DNA from: Larus michahellis
Lineage: Eukaryota; Chordata; Aves; Charadriiformes; Laridae
Assembly (NCBI RefSeq): GCF_964199755.1
Contig: NC_133900.1
Location: 15,949,201-16,013,200, forward strand
Direction of reading: 5' to 3'
DNA length: 64,000 nt
Notes under the pieces: model-generated
What the model was told of the DNA's origin: nothing
What the model saw: only the letters and a program-made list of their open reading frames with translations
Database searches by the model: none
Program-made: the position numbers and the translations under genes
Shown: positions 1 to 14,029 of the stretch, in pieces
How positions within the stretch are numbered: position 1 is the stretch's first letter
Layout: each line of letters opens with the position of its first letter

Positions 1-3000
1 TTGTTCTCCTGCTCCCTGCATGCACAGTTTCTTTTCTTTCTTGAAATGCAGTCTCTTTCTCCAGTTTTCTTCTTCCCTGCTAATCATTCCCACACCAACC
101 CTTTTTTTTTTTCTTGGTAGCATCCAGTCCTCTTTGATGGTATCCCCTTGACAGCTTCTTCAGGCAAATGCCTGAAGTGATGCCTCCAGCTGATGTGCTC
201 TTTTGGTAACAGTTTCTCAACATACAAAACATTCAAACAGCGTAAAGGACAGATGAAGGTGTACACGCTATTGCTAACTTGCCAAAATGTACACAGTCTG
301 TGATTGGTTGGGGCTTTTTTTTTGTTATCCCTCCTCCTACCATTCCATTTTATATGCGTCTGTATTTATCCATGTTAGATACTCTCGTTTCTTATCTGGC
401 CAACACTTGTAGACAGCATGCAGCACTATTGCTGATGGAAGCCTGTGCACTAAGTGGACTTGAGAAAGGAGCATGGGCAAAACAGACCTAAAACAAGCAC
501 AAGATTGGTTCTGCATAACAGGCTGAAAGAGTGAGAGCCTGGGGGGTGTTTAATTCTGCGGGGCAATATCTATCCTAACACAAAACCTTTCTAGTGCTTC
601 TCTTTTCCCGAGAGAGGGATAGAGCTTGAAATAGTGGAACAGTATCATTAGGCACAACACCATCAATGTAAGCTAAATGGGTCACCACAAAGGAGTACAG
701 GTCACTGACTTTGAAGTTTGCAAGCACAGTACATGGAAGAACTAGGTGTTCCCCGTTTGTGGTGGCTGACTTGGTGAGGTTTCAGACAAAAGGGAACGCA
801 TCAGTGTTCTGTCTCTTCAGCTCTACTTCACTACACAAAGTGACCCACAGAAGAGAATAAAAAGTTTTGTCCCCTTTTCAAATTTTCTTTTGTGGTGATG
901 CCTGAAAAAGCACTGATAGCAGGCCACATACCACGGAACTGCCTACCTTACCGATCTCTGCTGTCTCTTGTTCTCACCATCTGTTGATTTGTGTTTTATG
1001 AAAGGTGTGAAGCAGAGATTACCTGTGTACAAAACCCAGCAGAGTACAGCTTTGATCTGTGAACAGCAATTATTATCAAACTCATTAATAATGATGTGGA
1101 GTACCTTGAGCACAGGTTTTTTGTGGAATACTGTCCCCAGGGAGAGTTAGTGCATAATTTCCCCAGTGTCTAAAGAAGGCTGTCCCTCAACAAGTGCACA
1201 AATAGCATTCTTTTTTTCCTGACTACCTACTTTCATAAAACATGATGAAAGATAACATACAAGAGACTTTTCCATCTCTTTCAAGGGTAATTGCAGCTGG
1301 CCACAGGTTCAGAATGATGAAGGTGGGAACTGAGAAATACCAGAGCAATGACTTATGTTTTACCTTCAGATCCGCTAAGCTAAAAATGGGCTGCTTTATT
1401 TCCAATTAAGGAAAAACAAACCTGTGATCATACCATAGCAAGCAGCGCACAGAGCTAGTGTAAAACAGGCCATAGAGCTGAAGTAAGGCTGCCTTACCAG
1501 GCTGTAGTTTTAATGCTGTCTTGAGGTGTGGGACTCTTTTTTTGTTTTGTTTTGTTTCATTTTTATGTAGGTTTTTTTGAGTGCTGTGAGCATGACTGTT
1601 TGGAAATTTTTTAGCCCTAGGATGTAGGTACCTTCAGCTTTCCTGCACAATGTAATGCATTGCCAGTAATGCACCTTTCTGCTAACAGAGGGCAATATAG
1701 AAAATCAAACATGTGCGTAGAAAGCCTGCTCTTCTGTGTGAATTCAAGCCATTTTTACTTTGCTTCTTCATGTTAAGACAGGTCCATGTTTCTGGAATTC
1801 TTGTTCTTCCTATAAAATCTTGAAGTATCCATAGCTGAATCTGTGATGAGGATACACTAAAACACAATCCCTCATGCAAACCTGCTTCAGTCCGTACCAA
1901 GTCACTGTCTTCTAAGCTCTCTTGGAAGAAAACTCTAGAGGAAGTAAAATGGGATCTCGCTGTCTCTGCATTTTTCCCCAGCTTCTCAGAAATAGTTCTA
2001 TTAGAAGACAATAACTTCAGCAGTTTAAAACCTGGCTTTAGAGGTGGTTGAAGGGTTTGCTTCACTTCATAAGAATGTGCTTCATGTTCCTTATGCAGAG
2101 ATGGGAGAAAAAAGTTACGCCGCCTCATAGTCTGCAATGCTGATCAAGCAAATCCTGGGGAGCCAGGCCAGCATTTTGTGGTTTCTGGCCAGTTAACCAG
2201 CAATGGGATAACAGATCAAGTAAATAAATAATAATAGTATTTTTTTATCTTTGGCAGGGATTAAATAGGAAGCACCTGAGTATAACTTAAAGTGCGCAGC
2301 AGCCACTGATACTCACATTCTGTGCCCTGGCTGAGAGAAAATTTCCCATTTGTCATTACTACTGCAGCGCTTCTGTCGACAGAGCGGCTGCATCTCTTGG
2401 CCCTCTACAGCAGTTGCAGCATATGCAACAACAGCAGCCAGTAGCACTGCAATGTGAATATGTCCAAAATCATACTTCAGTCTAATTACCTATAAAACTT
2501 ATTCTATAAAAGAGGGGAAAATAATTCACTATTGCTTTCCTTAAAGAGATCAAATTTCAGTAATAGTCTTGAAGGTTCCTTTACCTTTGATTTAACAAAT
2601 GCAGGAAAGGCCTGGATAGTCACTAAATCAGCTGTCCACTGGTAGAAGGAGCCTTGGTACTGGAGCAGAGATTCAATGCTCTGATTAAAAAGTCTCAAGC
2701 TATTAGAATTTCCCATTATGAAAACAGAATGTTTGTTTGCCTCACAATTATAATGTTATCTTGACTCATATATCACAGACATATGGAAATTAATTGGGGG
2801 GGGACAAATTTAGAATGTATTCTTTTATGCCATTCTCTTTTGATAAGGTAGGGGAAAAAAGACTACTGACCCTTTAAAGGTCCTAAAGTTAGTTTCTAGT
2901 GCTTTTATATTGCATCCTGGTATCTGATTATTTTTTTTTCCACCATCAGAAAAAAAAAATGCATCTGGATTTGTTATCTTCCTTAAGAGGTGCAATCCTG

Positions 3001-3464
3001 TAGGAGCTATAAAGGGCTTAAAACCTCTATTTATACTACAGATTCTTCCAATTTTGTGGGTACAGGGCTTTGTACCACTGCCTGTATTTTCTCTGAGCAG
3101 CTTACTCCATGTTGGTTTTCATTTCAAAAGAACCTCTTTCATTTGAAAACACCATTTCTCTTGTTCCTTTCTAAGTATTTCTTGAAGGTCATATTTCTAA
3201 ATTATGTTGGCAAAGCTCCACAAAAAAGGTAGATCCTACCAGGAATCAAAGTTGTGGAAACGGTATTCTCTGCTAAGTGGTATCTGGGCATGTTACTATT
3301 TAATATAAAGGCAAGAGGGTAATACGTTCCCAAGTACTTAGGAAGTCCTGTTGAGAATAATGGCAGAACTGAAGAACAGAGAAGCCATTTGATGATTGTG
3401 TTTTCAGCTGCAATCTGCAGTACAAAATTCTCTTGCTGCATGTCTTCTTTTCAAAGTCTATTAT

Positions 3465-3511
3465 AGTTATATATATATATATAGTGTGTGTGTGTATATA
3501 TATATATATAA
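3465..3511. repeat. (TA)n(TG)n(TA)n compound microsatellite
   Basis: A run of TA repeats passes into about five TG units and then back to TA repeats. The TA blocks on either side can pair, so it can extrude as a hairpin. It is likely to vary in length. Confidence 0.9.
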
Positions 3512-4267
3512 AAAAATCTGTAAGGTATTGTGCTAGGTAGCACCTGGGGATTTGACAATAATGAATACTGCGATTCAGTAAATGAGCATGTAAGAAGGTA
3601 TTTTCACTCATTTCTGAGCAAAGCTCCCTTTCTTAATTAACAGAGAAGAGGGTCTTTTGTAAAGAGGAATAGAAACCACCTAAGCTAGACTCCTCTTCTG
3701 AATTACCTTTCAGAGGAACCCTTTTCTCCCTGCTTGAGAGCCCAGCCCCCTGATTTTGACATCACGATGAAGTCTCCAAAGTTGGAACACACCAGGATAA
3801 ACATCTGTATAAACAGACACTCTAGGTATGTAAGCCTGTGCATGTTGAAACTAATTCTGAAAATAAACTCTCCTGCAGCAGACATTGCCTTTTCTAAAGC
3901 TTATTTCACACTTCACAGTTCACTTCACCTGAAACCACCTTTTTCACATCTTCTGTGTGGTTGTTATTCACAGCATACTGCTACAGAACTAGGCTGTATC
4001 TGAATGGTAGAACTTGGGCATTGTCCTGTGCTCCCAGACTTAGGTGCGCATCCAGTCACATCCCAGCGTATAGCAACCTAGAGAATGTGGATTTACTGTT
4101 TAGTTTCTGATGTAGGATTTTTGGCAAGTTTATGATTTTAGAATAAATTTGCAAAAATTTTTAGTCCGAAATAACTTGATCTGCACTTGTAACTTCTCAA
4201 AGGAAATAGTAAATATCTCTGTCATTAAATGTGGAGACATTAGACCATTAAATTTTCCCTGCATTGA

Positions 4268-4289
4268 TTTTTTTTTTTTTTTTTTTTTT
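4268..4289. repeat. T22 homopolymer
   Basis: A run of 22 T, the longest pure homopolymer I noticed in the window. Confidence 0.95.
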
Positions 4290-7200
4290 AAACATATGCC
4301 ATTTCTTTTTTATCCTATCTGAATTTTCTGTTTGGAAGAGAGAATCTCCTTTTGTCTGCTACTGAACTGTCATGGAGCTCATTACCTCCAATGAGATGAG
4401 CAGCAGTGTGGAATAATTAAACTTACTTCTTGCTGGCGAGTACGAAATCTTTCCACCCCATTCCTTTTGATTTGACCTTCGACTAAACACATTTCTCTTT
4501 GCTACATGGGTGGTATTTCATCCCCTGGAAGCAGTGTGTTGCTTTATCCTGGATGAGGCAGTGATTTCTACAGCATTGTTTTCAAAACTATGTTTGTAAG
4601 CAAGAAAATGTGATCTTCTACATTGTTGAATGAAGAAAAAATTTTGCCTGTGCAAATCCTTGTTAGACGGCAATAAAATCTTATTTTTCTGCCTATGTGA
4701 ATTAATTTCCATAATGGGATTTCATTATTAATACCTTTTAATGAAGTTGTGTTGCTTTGTTTGTACAGTGTAGTGTTTAATCATACAAGAATCTAAATCA
4801 GAGCTTTCTGGTGTAACTCACCATGTACAGATGGCTCTTGGGAGGCTTCACAGAGCCTTGTAAGTTTTTCCTTTGTTACCAGTAAAAAACATCTGACATC
4901 TTTAAAAAAAAAAAATAAATGCAAAAACCCAAAGTGAAAAATTAAAAGGCTGCCTGTCAAAGTGAAACGTAGCCTACTTACAGTATGACATGAGTTTGAT
5001 TTAGTGTTATTCAGTCATTGCCTGTGGGTAACTGGCATTTTCCTACAGTAATTTTTCCTTCTTTTGTTTTTAGGTCATTTGAATGCTTATGAATATGGGC
5101 ACCCTATAGACCTAAATGTGTGAGAAACAATGCATGGGAACCATCAACACATTCTTACTCACACCATCCTCATAACATTGTCCAGCTGTATTTGGTCAGG
5201 AAGAAAAACAAGGGGAATGTCATTCCTCAGCCTGCTAGAGGCCAGTCTCAGGGGACCTCTGGTTCTTTTTCCCTGCTCTGTTTTTGCTATTAGCTTTATA
5301 TTAGTAAAAACAGTCTTAGTATAGTATCTCCCCATCCCTAGGCAAGAAAGTAATTTTCCCTTCCTTGATTTCTTACTCTGACCCTATTTTCTTTTTCTTG
5401 TTTTTCAGTGGAGAAACTTGCCTGCGAGGGATAATAGAGGAGAACATGTGGTCTCAAGTCCCTCTGTAGCAGAGGAGGGGAGGATTTAAACAAGGGTCTT
5501 CCCGCTCCTGAGGGCGTTAGCTCACCCAAAACTGATGGGAACACTCCATTGTTCGCGATTCTCCACCCCCAGCTGAAAGAGACTTGTTTGATGCTCAGTT
5601 TGTGGAAGAAATACTGGCACCTTTCCCATCTGGAGAATGGATGGAGGTATGTCCCTGAAAATCCCTGAGGAAAACCCTACTTCTCCATGTCATCTTTGGC
5701 TTCTGATGCCCGTAGGCATTTTCCTGGGGAGCATGGGGTACCACGCAGATCCTGCTCGGAGCTACAGACTTCAGCTTAGGTTGCCTGCCCATGTACCCTA
5801 GAGGCAACTTACACAAAACAAAGCTGCCTGCGTGCTGTCTGGGCTTGACTTCCAGCATCACTGACAGGAGCGCACCCACCAGCAAAGGGCCACTTCCCTG
5901 TCAGGTGGCAGTGTAGAGGCTGTGTAGCCGAGCACTTTGAGCCGAGCCTCTTGTCCCTTCACTGCTTACCCAGCACGGCCCAAATAGACCTTTAGGGGAA
6001 CCTGAATGAGGCTGTGGAAGCAGGTCTGGTATCAGTGTGTTGTGCAGAGCAGGTGAGCTGCTCTGCGCTCCACCCCTGCTCATTCGAGAAGATCTTATTC
6101 GAGTTGGGAACAGCAAAATCCATCGTCAGCAGTTGTACCACTTTTTCTTTGCCTTTCTGTCCTGGTAGCTTCACTGAGCACCATGCAGCTGAAAATTCAG
6201 AAGGCTGACAGGGTCTAGCTTTCACCTACTGCGATATCAGTATTAGACCATGATGATAAGTGAGGTATTTTATCTTGGGGAAGTTAACCTTTGTAGCTAG
6301 ACCTTGTTACCCATTTCCTTCTCCATTACTGCATGCCAGGACAAATGCCGCCCTACTCGTGTCCTCAAACTTCTTAGAAGTACCTAGAGACTATGCACAC
6401 CTCTAGCTTCAGTGTAGGTATGAGAATAGGCAAGAAAACAGTCAAGGACGGAGCTGTGAAAGTTCTACCTCAACAAAATATGGTATCATCTTCTCAGACA
6501 TCATAATCAGAGGCTGGGGTGGTTTTTTTTTAGAAAAAAAGCTTAATTTTGCTTAAAATAAACCTTAAATAAGCTGAAGATTTCAACCTTAACTAGTCCT
6601 GAAGATTTCTGCTCATGTTTTCCCACGGAACTGAATGGCTTTTGTCATTTTTCTAGGTAACAAGCCAAAGCATAAGGTCAATGAGAATATTTTGCTGTCG
6701 TTGCTGTAAGACTGTTCAGAAAAGCAAAACGGGAGCTTGAAAAACAAGGTGGGTTTGGGTTTTTCATTGGTTGATTCATGTAGAAATTTCCTTGTATTGA
6801 AATTATTCCAGCTAGCATACAATTTATTGCTTACAAAATAAATACCAATTGACTTCCAAAGTGTTATTGGCATGGGACATAGTTGTTATTCCAATGCTCT
6901 TGGCTCAAACGTCATTTTTGCACCACCAGGGAATCTATATGTAACATTCTTCTATTGCTCTTGACCTTCCAAAAACAACATGGGAAAATGACAAATACAG
7001 TATCTCCCGGATATCAAAGATAATTCCTTAAAATTTGAGCCAAGGCCTGCTTTTCAGTGAACAGCAGGACAGAGATAAGCAGAAAAGCAGAGTTTTGAAG
7101 AATTTTAATGAGGCTCATGCTGCCCCAAATGCTGTTTTTTGTTGTTTTCCCACAGTCTTTGTGCCACAGAGTATTTTGGAATTGGGGTTTCCAAATCAAT

Positions 7201-10200
7201 AAAACGTATAAGAAAACAGCAAATGCTGCTAACTATAGAGAGATTTGTGAAATAATAAGTCAGCATGGACTGCAAGAGCCTTTTAACTAATGAAAGCACA
7301 GACATTTAAACACCCATTGACAATCAGACAAGGTGTGGGTGATGCAAAGAGGACATACCTTGCCACAGACCTGTTTGAGCTGCTGCTAAACTTCACGACT
7401 CACTCGCTGAAATATCTAAGCTGGATCTTCAAAACATTCTGCTCTCGGTGAAGTCCCAGCATGTTTTCTCTCAATTTCTGACTTTCATGGCTATAGAGAT
7501 CAGAAAAATGCATTACTGAGTCTAGAGGAAGCTCAAGAAAAGCACCATATGAACCCAAATCTTCACCATTTCTCAAAACTAGATTTAATGTTGAAGATTG
7601 AAGATTGCATTTCTGAGTGATATCTGAACACCTTAAAAATGACCAAGTGCAGGAATAACATTAAAAGATTGTAAAAGGGAGGAAAGTTCAGGTGAAGCGG
7701 TATCACTAAGACTGTTCTCTCGTGGAAATTCTTGTACAATTTTGGGAAACTGCTGACATGAGCAGCTGACAAAGTATTTAGCCAGCTTATATTTGATATG
7801 TTCCTTCCACCAGGACAAATTTTATCATTTGTTATTTTTAAGTATTGACTGTACTGAACAGTGCGTAAGAAGAGGGGGCATAACTCATAAACATGTGAGT
7901 TTAAAGACAAAGTGGAAAATCCAACAGACAGTAATGTATATTTGTAATGGTGACTTGAAGGACCGTTTTTGTATAGAAATAAATTTCCTCACTTCCTAAA
8001 ACTGTGTTCCAAAGCATATTAAAAGGTATAACTTTGAATTGAAGCAATAGAACTAAGGCAAAGTTAGCTAGTGTGGTATATCAGCAGAAGACACTAAAAG
8101 AACCTGGTAAATAGGACAGTGACGAATAATAGAATTCTGAGGAAAGTTAAGGATGAAATGTCCAACTTGCTAACCTTCCTCCTCAAAAAAAAAGAAACAA
8201 CAAAAAAAACCAATAAAAAACCAAAACACTTTTATTTGCAATCCTGCTACAGCTAGCTATTATTTACAAAAGGAATTTAGGCGTTCTTTTTGTTGTGCTT
8301 TGGGTGGTTTTCTTAATTAAAGTCACTGTAAATTGAAGATCAGTGAGACTTGCTTCAATATAAAAGAAGTTAGATAAAATGATAATTAAATTTAGTTTTA
8401 AATAATGTAGTCCTGAGCTAGAGTGGCTTTTTAATGGAAAATAAAAGGGAGCTCAAAAGATCAGGAGTTAAAACCGCAAGAGAAGATAATCCTATGAGGA
8501 ACACAAAGCACATCATTGTCCTCTGACAGATATTCACTATTCAAAAAGATATGGATTGCCTTAATTTACTAAACACTTAAAAGGGATATAAATTCTCATA
8601 CTTCTTCCCTACTACTTAGCTCATACAGAGTTAAGCACAATTTCTAATGAATGGGACAAAGAAAATAAACTTTCACTGTATATACCTGTTATTCCTTCAT
8701 TGCCTGTATGGTAATTTCTTGGGATTTTTCTCCAGATTTCTGTCAGGGGCAGGCTGTTTCTGGCTGGTAAGTCAAGTTACACTCAGCTGTGCGAGTAATT
8801 GCAAGGTGAAGCAGATACGGTGCAGAAACAGAAAAGATGGGAAAACGAAACAGAAATATTTCCCCCTTTGAGAAACCGGTTACAGCACCGGCATGTCTTT
8901 TAGGAAATCTTTGTTATCCCCACTGTCCTCCTAAGATGCCCTAGTTCAGCCACTGGAAAGAAGACACATCCCATGTGACCCATTAGCAAAGAGAGGAACT
9001 GGGAAGTGCGCACAGAAGAAAATAGCATCCCACAGGCCCTTTTATATTTTTTGTGCTTTGTGCAGGATTCACATCAAAGGAAGTTTTGCTTTAAAAATAT
9101 GCTTCTTGTTTCTATAAAACCTTCTTTGTGAGAATACTAATATTCTTTCGCTAGCAAGGAGGTGTGGGGTTTTTTTAAGCTTTGGCCAGCAATCCAATTT
9201 TTTCCAGCTCCTTTCCAATAAAGTTAGTCTTCTGAAGTCCCCAAGTGCACAAACGAGATAGATTGTAGTAACTCTCTTACAGCAGATTCTCATTTCACTG
9301 CAGTCACAAGCAATACATTTTTATCCGAATATGCATCACCAAAAGGCTCTGATATGGTAATTTTTACCTCTTTTACTTCCTTTTCTCCTCCTTCCTTTGT
9401 AGTGATCTCAATGTACGTAAAGCAAGAGACGCACAGCTGTGTATGTGCTTTTCAGCTCTCCAGAATGAATGCATATGTGCTACACCCACCAGAGAAAACC
9501 AGGGAGTTGGGCTGGCTTAGGATATATTCGGGCTGATCTATTTTATCAGGAGCAGCAGCTGAGAAGAGAACTGGTCTAGAGAGGACCAGTCGGGCTGCTC
9601 TCGGCAGGATGGTCTGCTGGATTGGGCTTGCTGGTACCACCTTTTTTTTTAATTGCCTACCTGCCTTATAAAAGAGACCCTCAGCTATCATGGACCCCTT
9701 GTAGTCAGTTGAATAAGCGCAGCTTCTAGTTTTTAATGTGATTCCTTTCATAGATTTCAAATTTCCTGTCAACTCTGAATTAATATTTTGGTAACACTTT
9801 CACGTACTCTCTTCCAGGGGCTCATACCCATTTCTTTTTTCAAAAGCTGCTGAGTCAAATTAAAATTCTAACAGGTCTTTGGTGCCCTGGTACCTAAATT
9901 GCTCTTGAAAACTTTAAGCTGTAACTTGTTACATTTAAAAAAATGCAAAGTTTATATGTGCAATGTTAACAAAAAAAAAAAGAAGGGGGTGTTGAAACTG
10001 CAAATTTTGACGTTCATCCTGCTCAATGAAGGAGGATTAAAGCACGAATGGGCCTAAGGTCTGTGTAAGCATTGCAACTGGAACAGGCAACTCTTTGTAA
10101 TTCAATCACAGCTATGGTGCAGAAAATTTCATCTCAAGTAAGAATGGGAATACTGAAAAAAGCATTTTAATTTTTCTAATACCTCATGTAACACAGAAGC

Positions 10201-10384
10201 AGCCCTGGGATGCCTATCTGAGACTGCATAATCCGGGAATTAGCTAAAGAGACAATGGCAGTAAAGATTCTTTAATTCAAAAAGCTGAGTGCTCCAACCA
10301 CACAAAATCTGCTAAGAAAGTGCTACAAAAGATGAAGTGAACAAACTGCTGGCCATGTAATTATTCTCGCAGCAGGCTCATCAA

Positions 10385-10401
10385 ACAATTCCCAGCATGC
10401 C
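10385..10401 (+). promoter_or_regulatory. ZNF143/STAF-type binding motif
   Basis: ACAATTCCCAGCATGCC closely matches the known vertebrate ZNF143 (SBS) consensus. It lies within an ordered-looking, non-repetitive stretch at 10.2-10.55 kb. No gene start is visible beside it. Confidence 0.5.
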
Positions 10402-13400
10402 CTCCTGCCTCTTCTGGGGATGTTTTGACTAAATCTAACAAAATAATAGCTGCAGTCGCCTCCTTTTACAGTCACTTGCGATACAAATTGGATGCAGTGT
10501 CAAGTCCTTGAAGGAATTGATGGTTCTCTGCAGCAGCATTTGACTATCAGATGCAAACCACCTGGCAGACGTGCAAACCTTTTGAAGGCAATTGGAAAAA
10601 ACATCCATGCTTTTCTAGATTGAGAAATCCTCAGGGAGGAAATATGCTGAAACATGCACTTTTGATATGTTTCTTTTTAAGAGGAAAGGGATTTTTTTTT
10701 ATATCATTTTAGGTTATTTTAGGAAAAGGGATCAATACTTTTGGAAACTTCTCAAGCAAATCACTCAGTTCACTCTTCCTTAGTACAGGCATCGTCTTTG
10801 TCCTCATTAGGAATAAGCAAGTTGAGCAAACCTGTCTTCAGAAGCTGTTTGAAGGCACTTGTCCATTCATTACATCTTTTAATCCTAGTCATAAATATTT
10901 ATTGTTTTAAGAATTTGCTTCCAAAAATTGAACTAGAACTCAAAGCTTAATTACCACAGTTCTTTAACATGCTAATGATTCTCAGCTTTAACACACCTAG
11001 GTGAGACTTGAACTGCTAATAGAAATGTTTCTTTCATCCTCTCCATGACAAACCTGGAAAGTAACCTAGAGCCAGAGCTTCACAGTTAGTTAGCTCTTTC
11101 ACACCCATTGACTTTACAGCCCAGTTTTGATAACCACAGACCTGTTTTATGTCTGAGTAGCATATAACAATGGCAGCAATTTTAGCAGCTTGTAGGTTTT
11201 AACTGTAGAAAAAGCTGTAACATCTCCCAGAAGAATAACAGTGTGATAAAGTTCCAAGGTGAGGTGTGATTTCTCTGTGTTGTTTTGTACACTGTCAGAC
11301 ATAAAAATAAAGCAGTCTTCCGACTCCTTTAGATCATAAGAGGTTGAAAAAAATAATCATTTGCCCTCCTCGATGTACAGAAGTCGCCACTAAAAATCAG
11401 CAGTATGAGTTCACACAGCTTGTAGTCAGATTTTCTGTATTTGAATGAGGATCATCTTTGAAATGCACTTTTACAGTTGGACGTGAGCTTTGGAGCACCT
11501 CGCCTTTTTCATCCCAAATACAAGGCTAGGTGCCTATCTGTTAGTGGGAAAGGAGAGGGCACCACCTAGACTATCTGAGTAAGATCACGGTGGTCAAGAC
11601 AGAGAGTTGATTGTCACAAGGAAGCTGCAAGGCTGCTCTAGGGCTGCACATGAGACTTCAGGGTAGAACCGCTAGGAGATCCCATTTAGGTTTGGAAGGT
11701 GACAGCAAGAGGCTTTAGCCCTAATTTATCATGAACCTGTCCACCACTGGAGATTTCTGCTAATGTTGGGTAGGCATCAAAATGCATTTCTCCCTCTCCC
11801 TCTACAGACATGGACCTGAAGCAGTACTTGTGGTGTAAGTCAAAATGGTCCTGTTGAAATCAGTTGCCTCTGAGAGGAAAAAAACCCACCCATGATTCCT
11901 GCTGTGTGTGCTGTCTTCTATGTTTTGTCATAATTTTGTGGGGGGGAAAAGTTAATCATCTCTTGGTGTTTCTGATTGCTTCGCAAATTCATGTCCTTTA
12001 AGGTGAGAAAGGACCATTAGCCTCTCCCTCTCCTGACTGTGCCTCACATGGGTCACAGCATCTCGTTACCAGTGCAGCAAGGCATATAACTTGCAAGTGT
12101 AGAATAAGGACGAAATCACTCGGTTGGAATGAAAGCCCTGGGGTATTCCTCCTGCTGCGTCCTCAGATGGCAGTGTGAGCGTGTTTGGTGACGGCCCATC
12201 CAGCGCTGGCAACGAGTCCATTCCTCATCCAGCCCAGGCAAGAGGCCCTGGCTGCCCCATTCTAGCTAGTCCTAGGCAGGGAGGGAGCTATGCTTCTATA
12301 AATATTTGCTTGTGAAAAGATTATGAAGTGGTAAATGTTGTCCTAAAAAACTCTTTGGATCACCAAATCCTCGTAAAGCAGAACGTTTTAGTTTTCTTGG
12401 TTATTTTTTTCCTTGACTCTACATGGTTTACAAGCTTAGGATAGCTGAAAAATCCAGCTTGTGTTTGGAGAAAGCTGTTTTCAATGGTGACAATTCAAAA
12501 TGTTAGACTTATTCAAAACATGACATTTGCATGTCTAAGTGGATAGATTGATTTCAGCGTGTGAGTTAGAAAGTCCGCTCTCATCTGTCATTGTGTTTAT
12601 GGAAGCGTATGTTCTTGGAACCGGTTCATCTTTTTTTTAAGGTCCTTACACACAAACTTCACTATCTCAAGTTACAAAATGAATACTCTGTTGACACGGT
12701 TTACCATGCTTTTTACAGTCTTTAGGGTATTATGTTGGATACTGAATTATTTGCTGCCGATTTCATTGTAAGATCAAGTTAACAACAGGGTCATCCAGAA
12801 TATTCCTCCTTTACACTACTTGAATTGCAAATGTTCTTTCTATACTAACATGCAAATAGAAGTATGATCCCTAGCCTTTGCGAAGCTAAACTCCATGTGA
12901 GATAGCTGGCAATTTCCTGCATCTTACAGAAAGATTCCTTATCTTTTTTAGTCCTCAAGAGACATGTTTCTCCTTCGTCTGGCTTGCCCTACCACCTCTT
13001 CCTGGTCACATTTGCTATGTAAGGGTTGCTTCTGTCTCCACTGTCGCCTCTCGTTCTGGATCTAATAGAGCCAGCCCCGAGACCAAATTAATTGACTTGA
13101 GCATAGGGCTGCAATGTTTCCCAGCTCTCCTGCCTCCAGCTTGCAGGAGCACAGGTCCTGCAGGACTTGCGTGCATGTCATGGTCAGAGCTAGCACAACT
13201 GCGCCGCAGTCCCAGGCTTTTTGCTGTCTCCAAAAAAGGATATCTTACTATTCCCACTGAATTCAGTAGAGTAGGGATTTGACAGCTGCTCCTTGTGCTC
13301 GGTCCACAGAAACTTGCATCTGTAGGTCTGGATATCACGGGTCAGGCTGGACAATTTCTTCTGTCAGGATGGCCGGGAGTGCAGTGACGATGAAGGGTGT

Positions 13401-14029
13401 GAGAAGACAAGTCCTCGCCACCTTCCTCGCACTCGCAGGGACCCAGCCCCACTCCATCTCTGCCTGCTGCAGCTGAAGGCAAAGCCAATCCCTCCATCTT
13501 CCCAGCCTTACGGACGTTCCTCTCGGGTCCCGAAGGCATTGACCCACTGTTTTGTCTGAAAACTTCTAGTTTAAGATGTGGTCTGAGAAAAAAGAGCATT
13601 CCTTTTCTTTGGGGTATATATTTCCCCCTGCACATCTCATTACAGCGTGGTCTGTTTAAACATCAAAAGTGCTTGCATAAATATATACAATGAGGCTAAG
13701 TGATTAGGATAATCTAATGCAAATTTCAAAGACTCTGAGCAGATCTGAGAAATCAACACTGTCTTAAGTTTTATTTCCACAGCCTGAACAGAAATAATGT
13801 AACTAAAATACAGGTTGTACTTCAAAGAAAAACGGTGTTGAAATTCTAATACGGGGATTGCTGAAAGGTGGGGAGAGGAACATGGGGGGGGCCCAATTCT
13901 CTTTCCCCAGCTGTAGATGCATTTTATTTGTTCATAAACGCCTTAAAAAAACGTAATAACGTCTCCACCAGCGATGAGGCACTCTTTCTTTTCCATTAAC
14001 TTGTGCCATATACTGTTTTCACACAGCCT

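Larger units (their letters stand above)
1..14029. other. intergenic, no gene recognised
   Basis: AT-rich single-copy-looking DNA with simple repeats at 3.47 and 4.27 kb and the ZNF143-type motif at 10.39 kb. The longest open frame (151 codons, minus strand, 2137-1682) has no recognisable domain, and no splice-paired coding exon stood out. A glutamine-reading CAG/CAA stretch occurs at about 2400-2450. Position suggests the DNA beyond the ZNF330 3' end, where mammals have IL15 further on. Confidence 0.7.

Noticed and set aside
1682-2137. 151-codon minus-strand open frame as a gene
   Set aside because: No known motif and no supporting splice sites; checked by eye against IL15 and not similar.
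2390-2460. Polyglutamine-coding exon (CAG/CAA-rich stretch)
   Set aside because: The glutamine-rich reading is short, has a nearby stop, and lacks clear splice sites or a known protein match.
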